DNA from: Lindgomyces ingoldianus
Lineage: Eukaryota; Ascomycota; Dothideomycetes; Pleosporales; Lindgomycetaceae
Reading direction: 5' to 3'
Length of the DNA: 64,000 nt
Assembly (NCBI RefSeq): GCF_010093535.1
Contig: NW_022985162.1
Span: 1,338,387-1,402,386 of the forward strand
A program made the position numbers and the translations under genes. This document shows, one piece after another, positions 1 to 11,159 of this stretch (position 1 is the stretch's first letter; every line of letters begins with the position of its first letter). The notes beneath the pieces are model-generated. The model ran no database searches and had not been told where the DNA came from. It saw only the letters and a list, made by a program, of their open reading frames with translations.

Positions 1-242
1 CAGACGCAACTATAATTTAAACATGTTTTACACAACGCATGCTAGAGCAAACTGCATGCAAATTAGCATAAAGGTGCACTTACATTAGGTATACATTTTT
101 TTTTTAAAAAAGAATATAAGAAACACATAAGGTGACAGAGAAACAGCGTTACCGAGGTTTATCCGAAGAAATTCTGACTAACTAGCGCGTCCAAAAGAGG
201 AGATTCTGCTCAACTTTTCGTTCTGCAAACCCGAATATAATA
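1..242. other. AT-rich left edge, not matched to the window's repeats
   Basis: This stretch precedes the recognisable A-family sequence, which begins at about 253. It is AT-rich with T and A homopolymers near 92-112 but keeps several CpG and CpA sites, so it is less mutated than what follows. I find no second copy of it in the window and no coding sense. It may be the flank of the truncated element or part of another repeat continuing to the left. Confidence 0.4.
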
Positions 243-260
243 AGCAGAGCAAGCTCTGCT
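243..260. repeat. Perfect 8-bp inverted repeat at the A0 breakpoint
   Basis: AGCAGAGC, a 2-nt AA loop, then GCTCTGCT. Homology to the A family begins within the right arm. Confidence 0.7.
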
Positions 261-1098
261 ATAAAAAATACACTTATAGTTTTACATTTCTAAGCTAGAA
301 AAAGCACTTAAAAAGATTCCCTTATTTATATAAAAATAAAAGGATAAGGAAACTAAATATAAAGTAAAACACATTATTAGTAATAAAAAAAAAAAATTTT
401 TTAGTAAAATAAAAAAAATTGCTTACTAGTAAAAATACTTAGAAACTAGCTAAAAACCTGCAGAACACGCAGCTATTAGTGTAAAAGTACTTTTAGGCTT
501 ATCTAAAAGAAACTAGCTAAGTAATAAAGCGCCTATATTAAAAAATAGCTATGTTATTACTAGATAGCAGCAGCCTTTAAAGACAAGTTCTTACTAAAAA
601 AAGTTAAAAAAGTAAATAGCCTTTTACTTTAGAATTAAAGGCTTCTATTTTATCTAAGAAGAAAAGGTCCTTTTCTAAGTACCTTATATAATAAGCTTTT
701 AATAGATCTAATAATTTTTAAATATAATCTTATTTAGAACACTTTCTAGCCTTTACTTTTACTAACTTTTAGAGTTAATAAGTTATCTTTTTATTAAGCT
801 TTTACTTATAAACTTTTACTGTTGCAGCATTTTAAAAAAGCTTTTCTTTTTCTTTCTTTAACTAATCTTATATAGTGTTTAAAATAAAGGTGTTACACTT
901 GCTATTTTTTTTTACACACTTTACACATTTATTTAATAATAAGGTTAGCACATAAGACAACTTTAATAATTAGTAAGCGCTATAGAGTTACATCTTCGTC
1001 TAATAAAAAAGATTAAAATAAGAAATAGCATAAAGATAATAAGATAAACAAGGCTAACAAGCTATTTAGCATAAAAAAATAGATGTTAAAGATGCTTT
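253..1098 (+). mobile_element. A0: 3' internal part of a truncated Ty3/gypsy element
   Basis: The sequence aligns with the 3' end of the A-family internal region, seen at 44176-45070 on the plus strand and in reverse complement at about 21700-22575. It therefore belongs to a plus-coded A element that lacks its 5' LTR, gag and pol. It stops at 1098, where A1 is inserted, and resumes at 45725 with its 3' LTR. No open frame survives. The left end coincides with a short perfect palindrome (243-260), so the truncation is probably a rearrangement breakpoint. Confidence 0.75.
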
Positions 1099-1701
1099 TG
1101 TTACAGTCTATAGTTAGACTAGCGTAACTCCACCTGTGGTGCTCCACAATCTAGGAAGGTTGGAACAAGGCTTGCTTATAAACTAGTTAGAGAGCACAGA
1201 GGATACAGAGGCAGCGCAGCTACCTGCAGCAATAGAGGAGTGCGTTATCTAATAAGAGGATAGGCTATAAATCTAACAAGTCTAAGAGAGCTTATAGAGC
1301 TCTACTTAGTAGACTTACATAAACTTACCTAACTTATGCTTAGCACCCTTTAGACATGTATATAGTAGAGACTCTAAATAACCTTTAGAAAGTGTGTTTA
1401 ATATTTAGTTTATTCTTTACATAGACTAAGTAGCATTTAGCTTTATAAAAAGCTGCAATACTATTTATATATTTACACTATATATACCTCTAACCCTCTC
1501 TAACAGGACTGTTTAACCTAGCCTCTATACTGCTGCACATAGGGCAAACTACAATCTAGTTGCTCTCCTACCTCTCTATTAGCCTAATAGCTTTTACATA
1601 GGACTGTACACCCTGCTATTAGCCTCTTTTACCTATTCTACTCTTTTTTCCCCTAAGAGCATTATAGACCTAAGTGCTTCTATAAAGCAAGAATTATAAC
1701 A
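1099..1701 (+). repeat. A1 5' LTR
   Basis: 603 bp, starting TGTTACAG and ending ATAACA, the same length as its partner at 45122-45724. Its outer (left) edge keeps more CpG and CpA than the corresponding edge of the partner. Confidence 0.88.
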
Positions 1702-2494
1702 TTAAACACTACCCTCTCTAAAAAGTATAACTACTTAACACAACTTAGATTCTAACATAGCCTACATAGCTTTATTAGAATCTATAAAAGTTTCTACTTA
1801 AAGTAAAGCTGTTCTAGCAAAACAGATTAACATAATCTAAAATAACATAAAAAAACTTTAATAAATTAGTAATAAAATAAATAAACTAGTAAGCTTTTAA
1901 AAAGAAGTTAAAAACTTTTACTAAAAAGTAGTAGAATTTAATAACTTTTTTTTACTTATAAACTTTTAATAAGCTACTAGTTTAGCGCATTAGATACACA
2001 CGCTATAAGTAGAACTAGCTAAACTCGAAAACATCTTAATAAAATAAATAAACATTATAGCTAAGAAGACTTTAAAACTAGCTCTTTTAAAGCCTTTTAA
2101 AAAATTACTAAAGGACTTTTACCTCTTTTTTACTTAATGCTACTTTTATATGTAATATAACAAAGGGGCATTTTAAACTAATGTAGAAATAATATTCTAG
2201 ATAGAACTATACTTAGAAGGTCCCCTTATAATTTAGTTCTAGCTACACATAGATAATTAGATAAACTTTAGAGCTAATAGCATAGCACTTACTTTTAAAA
2301 TAAAAAAAGTGTTTAGCAGCATTAAAGCTTTTAAAGACACTTTAATAGCTATTTATAAAACTATAAATAAATAAAAAATTATAGCTAATAAATTAGACAC
2401 TCTAAAATAAGAAAAAGGCACAGCCTAGAACTATACAGCATGCTTTAGAGAACAACTAGCTATATATAAATAGACAGACTAAAAAGCTCTTTAC
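1702..2494 (+). pseudogene. A1 gag relic, first part
   Basis: This is the leader and gag N-terminal region of A1, colinear with about 27330-28129 of A2 in reverse complement. RIP-type changes have created many stop codons. No tRNA-complementary primer-binding site starting TGG is seen next to the LTR (1702 starts TTAAACACTACC). Element C interrupts it at 2495, and it continues at 16278. Confidence 0.65.
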
Positions 2495-2769
2495 TGTGAT
2501 GACAAGCACTGTCTCTACTACTGTATAGAGCTGGGGAAGCAAGGCAGAGTAGGTTAGCTCTATTTCAGCTACACTAAGATAGAGAGGAGAAAGGGAGCTT
2601 TAAGGGCAGCTCTACAGAAGAAGTGCTTGCAGCGCTAAGGCGCTAGCAAGGACGCTAGCGCTAAGCAAACTAATAGCGTTGCGCTAGTCGCACCCCCTAT
2701 ATCCTAATTAGCTGCACAGGCAGCTTGTCATGTGACGCGTGACAGAGCTCTCTGCGTAGGACCGTCACA
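2495..2769 (-). repeat. C 3' LTR (left copy)
   Basis: TGTGATGACA...CCGTCACA, 275 bp. It contains a GC-rich hairpin, GCGCTAGC-AAGGAC-GCTAGCGC, at 2640-2661. The left outer edge is almost unmutated. Confidence 0.88.
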
Positions 2770-2783
2770 TTACCCCCCTCTAA
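2770..2783 (-). other. C polypurine tract
   Basis: The minus strand reads TTTAGAGGGGGGTA directly before the 3' LTR, the expected plus-strand priming site. The C-run is unmutated because it offers no CpA or CpG. Confidence 0.7.
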
Positions 2784-3957
2784 AGCAGTCTTGTCCCTAA
2801 GACTAGGTAGTTTAGCGCCTCTGCGTTAGTCTTTAAACTAGTTAAGACCCTAGCGCAGGTTAATTATTAACCTTTATAGGTTCTATATCTTTACCTTTTT
2901 TATACACTTACAACTAGGCGTCTAGTCGCGCTAGCAGACTAGGCTTAGTAGGATATGCTTAGTAGAAGTCCCTTACCTTATGCAGAGCTCTAAGAAATCT
3001 GTTAGCATTATACTAGGTAGAGTTAGGATTATAGCCTACCTATAAGGCTTAGTATTAGAGACGCCTGCGGTAGACGTGACTATCTAAGATGTCCTAAACC
3101 TGCTACTTAGAGTGACTGTTAACCTTAATTAGCTCCTTTAGGGGCTTAATCTAACCTAGCAGCGTTGTAGGTGCTGCCTGCTGTAGGCAGTTTGCGTAGA
3201 AGACGTTGTGCATCCTTATGTACAGGGGGAGCTTAAGCTAGTACAAATAACCTCTTATGCCTATAATTAGATAGGGCCTGTACATCTACTAGTTAAGCTT
3301 CTAGCTAGGGCGCCCTATAGTAAAGCCCTTAAAGGTTACATATACCTTGTTGCCTACTATAAAGTTAGGCTTATGCTGCTTTTTATTTACCTAAGCTGCT
3401 TACTGCTTCTAAGCTTAAGCAATGCCCTTCTTTATAATCTTAATTACTTGTTATACAGCGTTGTAGTAGAGCTTAGCATAGCTCTAAGCTTCCTTACGTA
3501 AAATCTGCTTTAGCGCAGTTAGTAAGTGTCTTATACATGCCTTTTAGTCTTAGTAGTGTGTTAGACAATAGCTAAACTTAATCTTAAATAGTAATAACCT
3601 TATTGTCTTATGCAGTAGAAATGCTTAAGCCTAGTCTATGCAGGGCAGCAGGTCTAACTAGTTATCCTAGAAGTAATTAATAAATAGACGCAGTTACTAG
3701 TTAATATACTAATTTAGCACCTCTATGTTACTGTTAGTCTAGGGATAGTAGGGTGTAGAGAGCTTTTATTTAATGCTAGTAAGGTAGCAGAGCTTGTCTA
3801 TAAATACAGAGGTAAACTATAGTCTACAGTTAGAGACAATTAATTAAGGGGGTCTATAGACGCGCTAGATATAGCAATAGTATAGGTCTGCAGCCCTTAC
3901 AGCAGTAATAGTTTTGTAGCACAGCAGTAAAAAGCAGCGCTTGCTTAGACAGTCTAC
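2784..3957 (-). pseudogene. C integrase C-terminus and 3' end, decayed
   Basis: This is the 3' part of the C polyprotein on the minus strand, up to the B1 insertion site. The frame around 3190-3345 shows a degraded gypsy integrase C-terminus. Stops replace likely Gln and Trp codons, as RIP would produce. The rest of the polyprotein lies beyond B1, at 11160-15997. Confidence 0.6.
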
Positions 3958-4247
3958 TGTAACGGCGCAGGCAAGACAATGGGTCCGAATGCGGTATGAA
4001 TCCACTCAGAGGCATATGGGAGTGCGTGGGGACTCAGAGACCTGGGAATACTAATGACACCTATAGGCCTTGTACGTAGGATATCAGAAAACTACCGAGC
4101 TAGCTACAGGGGCGAGGTGCGACTAAATACATAAGGGAATAGGGGTAACTGCAGGGGACTAGGTCGAGTCATGGTCGGGGCCAATACGGGGACCCTTCAG
4201 ATAGGATCTGAGCGACCTAATATAGAACAATTTGTAGAATTGTTACA
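3958..4247 (-). repeat. B1 3' LTR (left copy)
   Basis: 290 bp. The left (outer) half is nearly unmutated, while the right (inner) edge carries changes such as cgg to cag and cccgata to cctaata relative to the copy ending at 11154. Confidence 0.9.
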
Positions 4248-7200
4248 CTACCCCCCTCTTTATAGGCTAATAGTCTCTATCTACAGTGTTTAGAAAGTAT
4301 TTAAAACTGCTTTAAAACTAATTTAAATAAGATATAATAAGTACTACTGTCTTAACTAAAATTTTCTGTTACTAAGAAATAAACTAAAAACCTAATACTA
4401 ATATAATGCCTTTGTTATAATGTTTTTGTTTAGTAGTAACTAGTAGTGTAGTTATTATTAATATAGTAAATTTATTATTTATAGTAATAAGTGTTTGCTT
4501 ACTTTACTTATATAGTCTAGTTAATTTTGTTAGTTTTTTTTTTAGCTATTATCTAAATCTCTACTTTATAAGTATTGTTATGCACTTAACATTTTATAGC
4601 TTAGTCTACTAACTAATTATAGCATTAAAGAAAATTACTATGCTGCTCTGCCCCCTTCCTAGAGCCTCTTTAGAGGCGTTTTAAGTTATTTACTTTTAGG
4701 CTGCCTGCGCTTTTACTTACAGCCTTTAAGTTAAGTTTTCTTATTAGTCCTTTAAATTAAAGAAATGTAAATATTACACTTTATATAATAAGAAATGCAA
4801 CCTTATATAAATATAGTCTAATACTACTAGGGTATAGTTTACTAACACGCACATAGGTCCTCTTTTATTGCAAGAAGGAATTTTTAGTCCTTTAGGGCTA
4901 TCTTAAGCTATAAGCAGCAGCCTAAAACGTAGGGAGTAAAGAGAATAAAAAAGAGGCTTTTAAGGCTGTTTTAAAGTCTACTTAGAACTTAGTGTAAGTA
5001 GCGCAGGTTATAAAGAGTTAGAAAGCTAGGCTTTCTGCAGCTAGTGTTTAGGTAGCCTTATTCTACTAAAATACTAAGCTGCTTTAATAAGTTTTAGCCC
5101 TAAAGGCTCTAGTGTCTAACCTTTAGGCAGACATTACAGCGCTTTTAGGTAGCTAAGGACAAGGTAAAGGGGGTTTAGAGGGAGTCTAGAGGGGAAAGAG
5201 AAAGGGAGGGAGAAGAGAAAAAAGGGCAGAGGAGGAGGAAAAGAAGAGTCTAGAGGTGTTTAATAGCTTGCTATTAAACCTTCTAAGCAACATGTCTATA
5301 GAGTTATAATACTATTATATATAACTATAAATTAACTTCTTACTTTTATACTTTGTTGTTTACTAAGTAATTTATGCCTTTTATACTAGCTTTAAAAGCT
5401 TTAATTTACTTACATAAAGCCCTTAAAAGTTCTAGCTAATTTAGATACTTATTATAAAAAGCTTTTAATTTATAAAGGGAACCTATAAAATTTAAAGCCT
5501 TATACTAGACTAGATTAGAGTTATGTCTTACTTATCTTACTTAGTACTTAAGCGTTTTCTAGTAAAGCTTACTAGTAAGTATTTCCTCTACTTCCTACTC
5601 CTCTACTTTATTAATAGTAATGCTAGGGGGTTTTAGAGGTTCTTGTTTTAGAAGAGGATTCTAAGGGTCTTTATAAAGCACTTTTAGTGTAAAAATGTTA
5701 TGTATCTTTAACTCTAAAGGTAGTTCTAAGCAGCATAAGTTACTAACTTACTTAAGTACCTTAAAAGAACCTTTTTATTAATTAAATAGTTTTTAGCTAG
5801 GTCTTTAAATAGCTAGATTCTTTATGCTTAGGTAGACTATGTTACTAACCTTCTAGTTAACTAGCTAGTAGTAGCAGTTAACTACAGTTTGCATCTAATT
5901 CTAGGCCTTTTCTATATAGGTCTTTGCTAGCTCCTAGGCTGTGTGCATGCAGGTTGCTAATGCTAGAGCATCCTTCTAATTTAACTTGTCTGTAGCTGTA
6001 ATAGGTTCTATAGAATGTTTCTAGTCCTAGCTTTAACGTAGTTTAGAGCTATATAGGACTTAATATAAAGACATTCTAATTATTATATAAAGCAAAGTTA
6101 TCTAAGCCTAATTAATTAGGGGCAGTAAAGAACTCTAGTTATTTTAGTAAAAACATATAAAAAGCTTTAGTCTTTAATTAATATACTTATTTATAATCTT
6201 TATTTAGCTATTTATTTTCTTATAATAAGCAGTAAAGAGCTTAACTTTTACACCTAAAATTTAATAAAATTTAGACTAGAAACTAGATATAAACTAAGGT
6301 CTTTAATTAGAAATAATAGTTTTAGGTGTGTAGCTAAAACAGTACACTTATTAAATAAATAAAGTAGCTATTTTTTAGGTGTTAATTATTTTATAGCAGA
6401 GGATAAAAATAGCTTATTTTAATAAGCAATTAATTATAACTATAATTTAATTATATTTAGACTTATCTTTAGAGAACTTCTTAAAGTTAATGCATAGGTG
6501 CTGCATTAGTTAAGCAGGAATTAGTAGGGGGTAGATAAAGCCTAGAGTTTAGGTCTGTTTTAGATAAGCTTTACAACAGGGGAGGTAATTCTGTATGTAT
6601 TATTTGCAAGTAGCCTCTATACCCTTCTAGTAGTACTTTTAGGCTAGTAACTAATAAGTCTTAGTAGCACTTAGGTGTGCTAAGGATACTTAGTTATAGA
6701 CTTTTTAGATAAGTTAGGTACCTAGCAATAAGTCTACTAGCACATATAAGCAGTTAGCATAAAGAAGTAGTCTGTTTCCTATTTAATAATAGTAGAGTAG
6801 AAGTTTTTGCTTTTATATAAAAAAGGCTTAATTCTTTTAAAGTAATATATTAATTAATTTTAAAGAATCTAAAAACATAACCTAGTTTAGTTCTTTTATA
6901 ATATTTAGCGTAGCTGCTTAAGTTATTGTTTAAGTAATATAGTACTAGGCTAGTTTAAAGTTAATTTAGAGGTGCAGTTAGTACAGTCCTAGTAGGACCT
7001 TTAACCTATTATTAGTTTAAGCTGCTTTTAAATTTTCTATGTCTTATTTACAATAACTAAAAATGTCTGCCCTAGTGTTGTTCTTACTAGAGGTGTACTT
7101 AATTTAAAAGCAATACTAAGCTAACTTTTTAGCCTAATAAACCTAACAAGTATTTAGCACCTTTATTGTTATAAAGTACTCTAATAAATAATAATTAGTA

Positions 7201-8509
7201 TATACTAGAGTGCTTATTGCTATAAATGTAAGCTTAGCCCTTTATTATTTAAACATAGTAATAATTGCAAATAGCTTCTTATTATGTATCTTCTAGTTTA
7301 GCTCTAAACTAGATAGGACCTTGCTATAGAATAATACAAGGCACTAATTTCTATCTACTTGTTTCTAAGAAAGGACTCCTGCTACTACTTTATTAAAAGT
7401 GTTAGTTTTAATTTTAGTTTATAATGCAGAGTTAAAATAGTAGAGTGTAGGTATACTTAGTAGCATAGACTTTAGCTTTTTAAAAGCTATGTTACACTTT
7501 AAAGTCTATATAAAAGGGGTAGTAAAGCTTTAAAGTGTAATAATTAGTTTTACTACATAAAATTTTTTTAAAACAAATTGCTAATAAAATCTAGTAAAGC
7601 CTAGAAAGGATTTTACACCTGTTATAGTAGTAGGCGCCTGCTAGTTGCGTAGCACCTCTACTTTCTCTAGGTTAACCTCTAGTCCTTTGTTTAAAAGTAT
7701 ATAGCTAAGATACTTTATTTAAGTAATATAAAATTTACTTTTTTTAATTTTTACTTATAATTCTGCTTACTAAAGCCTTTCTAAGACTTTTTTAATATAG
7801 AAGATGTAAGTTGCCTTGTCTTTAAAGTAAATAAAAATGTTATTAAGATAAGTAATATAAAAATTATCTAGATAGTTAATTAATATGTTGTTTATATAGC
7901 GCTAGTAAGTTGCTAGACTATTGCATAATTTAAAAGGCAAGACTTTATACTTATAGGTTCTATATTATGTCTAAAAAGTAGTACACTTTTTAAAGCTTAG
8001 ATCTATCCTAATCTTATTAAAGGCTGCGCAAATATTAAACTTAGTAAAGATTGCTGCCTTAGTAGGTCTTAATAGGAGTTTGTCTATGCACAGTATTAGA
8101 TACACATCCTTGCAGGTAAGAGTGTTAAGTTTGCAGTAATTAACGCAGATACATAAGTCACTATTTAGTTTCTGTACACAAAGGATAGGAGATGCAAAAG
8201 GGCTCTAACTCTGCTTAATAAAGCTATATTTTAGATTGTCTATAACATATTTCTTTGTTGCCTCTAGCTCCTTAAGGTTCTGTTTGTACAACAGACTGTA
8301 ACTGTTAGGGAGAGGCTTTGTAAGGACAATCTTGTGGTTATATAGACGATGTACTGGTAGCTAGTGAGCTGCTGTGTGGCTAAATACATCTTAGTACTAA
8401 TAGTATTTAAAGGGTAATTAAAGGTTTACTAATGCTTTAGTTTTATGTTTAGCGTCTAACTATAGGGCTTGCTTGTCTTTAATTAACTGCTTAATTTTAT
8501 AAATAGAAG

Positions 8510-8698
8510 TTAAAAAGAACTTGTTTTTTTTCTTTTTATGTTAAAATAAAAAGCATTTGCTAAAATTAAGGTAATAGTAGCTAAACAGACCTCCTTTAGA
8601 CCTGTTCTAGACTTTTTAATAGATAGGTAGAAGAATAATTTAAGTGTCTTTAGACTATAGATAATAGGAGATCTGTATAATTTTAGTAGCCTTAGCAA
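8510..8698 (-). pseudogene. Open fragment of the B1 pol relic (62 codons)
   Basis: This short open stretch lies between the gag knuckle and the RT core of B1, so it comes from the protease-RT linker. The B2 counterpart at 40227-40439 reads almost the same protein, so it survived RIP because few of its codons could become stops. I do not consider it a functional gene. Confidence 0.6.
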
Positions 8699-10864
8699 AC
8701 CCTTAATGCAGTAAATTATTAGGCTGCATAACTGCTAAAATTAGTTCTTTTCCTATAGTGCGTTGCGTTGTTTAATATCTAGCTCCACTTCTTTGTTGCG
8801 CGCGGGCTAGGTTAATTGCATAAGCAAGGGCGGCAAAGGTTTGTAGGTAGGCAGATATTTACTAGGCTATATAATTTAATTCCTCTCTGTATCTAAATAG
8901 AGTTTAAAACAACATAACTATTTAATGCTAATAATATAATCCTAGGAGCTAAGGTCTATAATAACAAAGGGGCAGTTTTAGATGCTTCTCCTATTAATTT
9001 GCATGTGCAGGCAGATATACTAGTAGATAGGGACTTAGATCTAATCTTAAAAGCCCTTAACTATAACTTTAAATAGTAAGCGTTAGATAAGGACATAAAG
9101 GCATTAAAATAATAACTTAGTAGTTAGTAAGTTAATAAATAAAAAACTATAAGCACTAGTATTAACTAAAGGATTTAAACAGACTCTAATGCTTTTTAAA
9201 TATAAAATAGTAAGAACTTAGAAGTGTTTTTCTTTAAATAAGTGTAATAGATTAATGTTTAATAGATTATACTTACTTAAGCCTAAAATAAAAAGTTTTC
9301 TTAAGTGTTACTGTTTCTTATTTAAGAGGCATCTAAATTAAAATTATTTATGTCTATAAATTCTTCTTTAGAATCTTACTGCTCTACCTCTATTTCTTAT
9401 ACTCTAAGGATAGGGCAGTTGCTAGCAAAATGTTCTAGTTTTTTATAATTATAATAGTTGCTAGAAGTTATCTGTCTTTCTAGGGCAGGTGTCTGGCTAG
9501 ATTGTCTATAAGTAATTAAGGTAGACTAGGGTACTAACAGAGGTGCAGGTCAGGGTGCACTAGAATAGTATACTGCCTTAGATGTATTACTAAAAACCTT
9601 CTAAGACTAATCTATACTAGGTCTAACAGTAGACTGTTAGGTAAGATTAACAGTTTACTTTAAAATAGTAGAGGTATTCCTTCTTTCTATGTTATAGGCT
9701 GTTAGGTAGGCTACTATAGTCTTAAAAGAGCCCTTTTAAGTGTGCTTAAAACCTAAGTTTAGTACTTTTAAGCTAGGTAGTATTTTTTCTTATAAGTAAA
9801 AAAACTATTTTGCCTTTAATATAAACTCTTTAATAGCAGCACTAATAAAGTAAGCTTTAAAGGTAGAGAATACTTATTTTTTACTTATTTTTAAAGTTTA
9901 AAACGCTTGTTACACTCTTGTCTCTTTATTACTAGTAATAAAGTAAGTTTATAAGAGCTTAATTATTTTTTTTATGTTTTTAAACTAAAAGTAATCTAAT
10001 TTAGCTAGGTATCTAGGCTCTAGGTATTCCTTCGCGATACTAGCAGTGTGTCCCTATACTAGCGCTATGTGTGCGCGCTTACTCTAATAGTAATCTGCAT
10101 TAATGTTAAGTCTGTTTATAATAGAGGCTTACTATTATTTAAATGTAGGTTCTTTGCTGTTTGTAAGGTTTTTAATCTTAGGCGTATGTTTAGTAAGGTA
10201 GCTTTAAGGGAGCTTAAGAGTGCCTAAAAGGTCTCTTGCTATTAGAGTAGCAGAGGTAATTTAAAGCATTATTATAAGTAATTTAGTAGTTAGTAGGAGT
10301 TAATTAAGACTAACAGTTTTTAATCTAGTTAGCTATTTAATTTATGCTCTTAATTAAGCAACTTAGTTCTTAAGGGCTATATTACTCTAGTTTAACTTTA
10401 AATCTAGTAGGTCTTTAGCTTTAAGTTCTATAAAAAAGGGTTTAGCTATTAAAGTAAGTAGTTATTTAGTTCTAAAGGTAGGCATCTTACCTTAGCTATA
10501 GCTAGAATAAGTTGCAGTCTTTGTAATAAGATCTAATAGTAGTTAGAAGTTAAGCATTAGTAGTTGTCTTTAATCCTAATAAGTTATTAGTAGTCTTTAA
10601 GTTTTTACTTTAGCACACTTTTTATAACTTTTCTAAAGGCAATCTTAATTATAGAGGATAAGAAGTTCTAAACTTAAAAGCTTTAGTTAATAGAAGGTCT
10701 TTAAAATTCTATCTATACTAACTAAATAATTTAATGTAATAGTGTGTAAAAACTGTAACTTAAACTAAATTAGCTACTTCTTAGAGTTAGACATAGTTAA
10801 ATAAATAATTAATGCAATATTATTAATAAGGCTGTTACTAGTAAAAGCAAGTTTTCTAATATAA

Positions 10865-11154
10865 TGTAACAGCGTAGGCAAGACAATGAGTCTGAATGCG
10901 GTATAAATCCACTTAGAGGCATATGGGAGTGCGTGGGGACTCAGAGACCTGGGAATACTAATGACACCTATAGGCCTTGTACGTAGGATATTAGAAAACT
11001 ACTAAGCTAGCTACAGGGGCGAGGTGCGACTAAATACATGAGGGAATAGGGGTAACTGCAGGGGACTGGGTCGAGTCATGGTCGGGGCCGATACGGGGAC
11101 CCTTCGGATAGGATCCGAGCGACCCGATATGGAACGATTCGTAGAATCGTTACA
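10865..11154 (-). repeat. B1 5' LTR (right copy)
   Basis: 290 bp. Its left (inner) edge is RIP-mutated and its right (outer) edge is intact, with CpGs kept in 11090-11154. Confidence 0.9.
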
Positions 11155-11159
11155 TCTAC

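Larger units (their letters stand above)
3958..11154 (-). mobile_element. B1: Ty3/gypsy LTR retrotransposon, full length (7197 bp)
   Basis: 290-bp LTRs (3958-4247, 10865-11154), TGTAAC...GTTACA, are flanked by tctac (3953-3957, 11155-11159). The minus strand codes. A polypurine tract (AAGAGGGGGGTAG) abuts the left LTR at 4248-4260. An RT core AYLNNIFIYFKDK (RIP-changed YLDD) lies at about 7820-7862. A CCHC knuckle relic, C-Y-N-Y-K-K-L-E-H-F-A-S-N-C, lies at about 9413-9465. Order on the minus strand is gag (right), RT, then integrase (left), which is the Ty3/gypsy order. Stops are frequent throughout. Where B2 is present it is colinear with B1 to the base. Confidence 0.9.
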
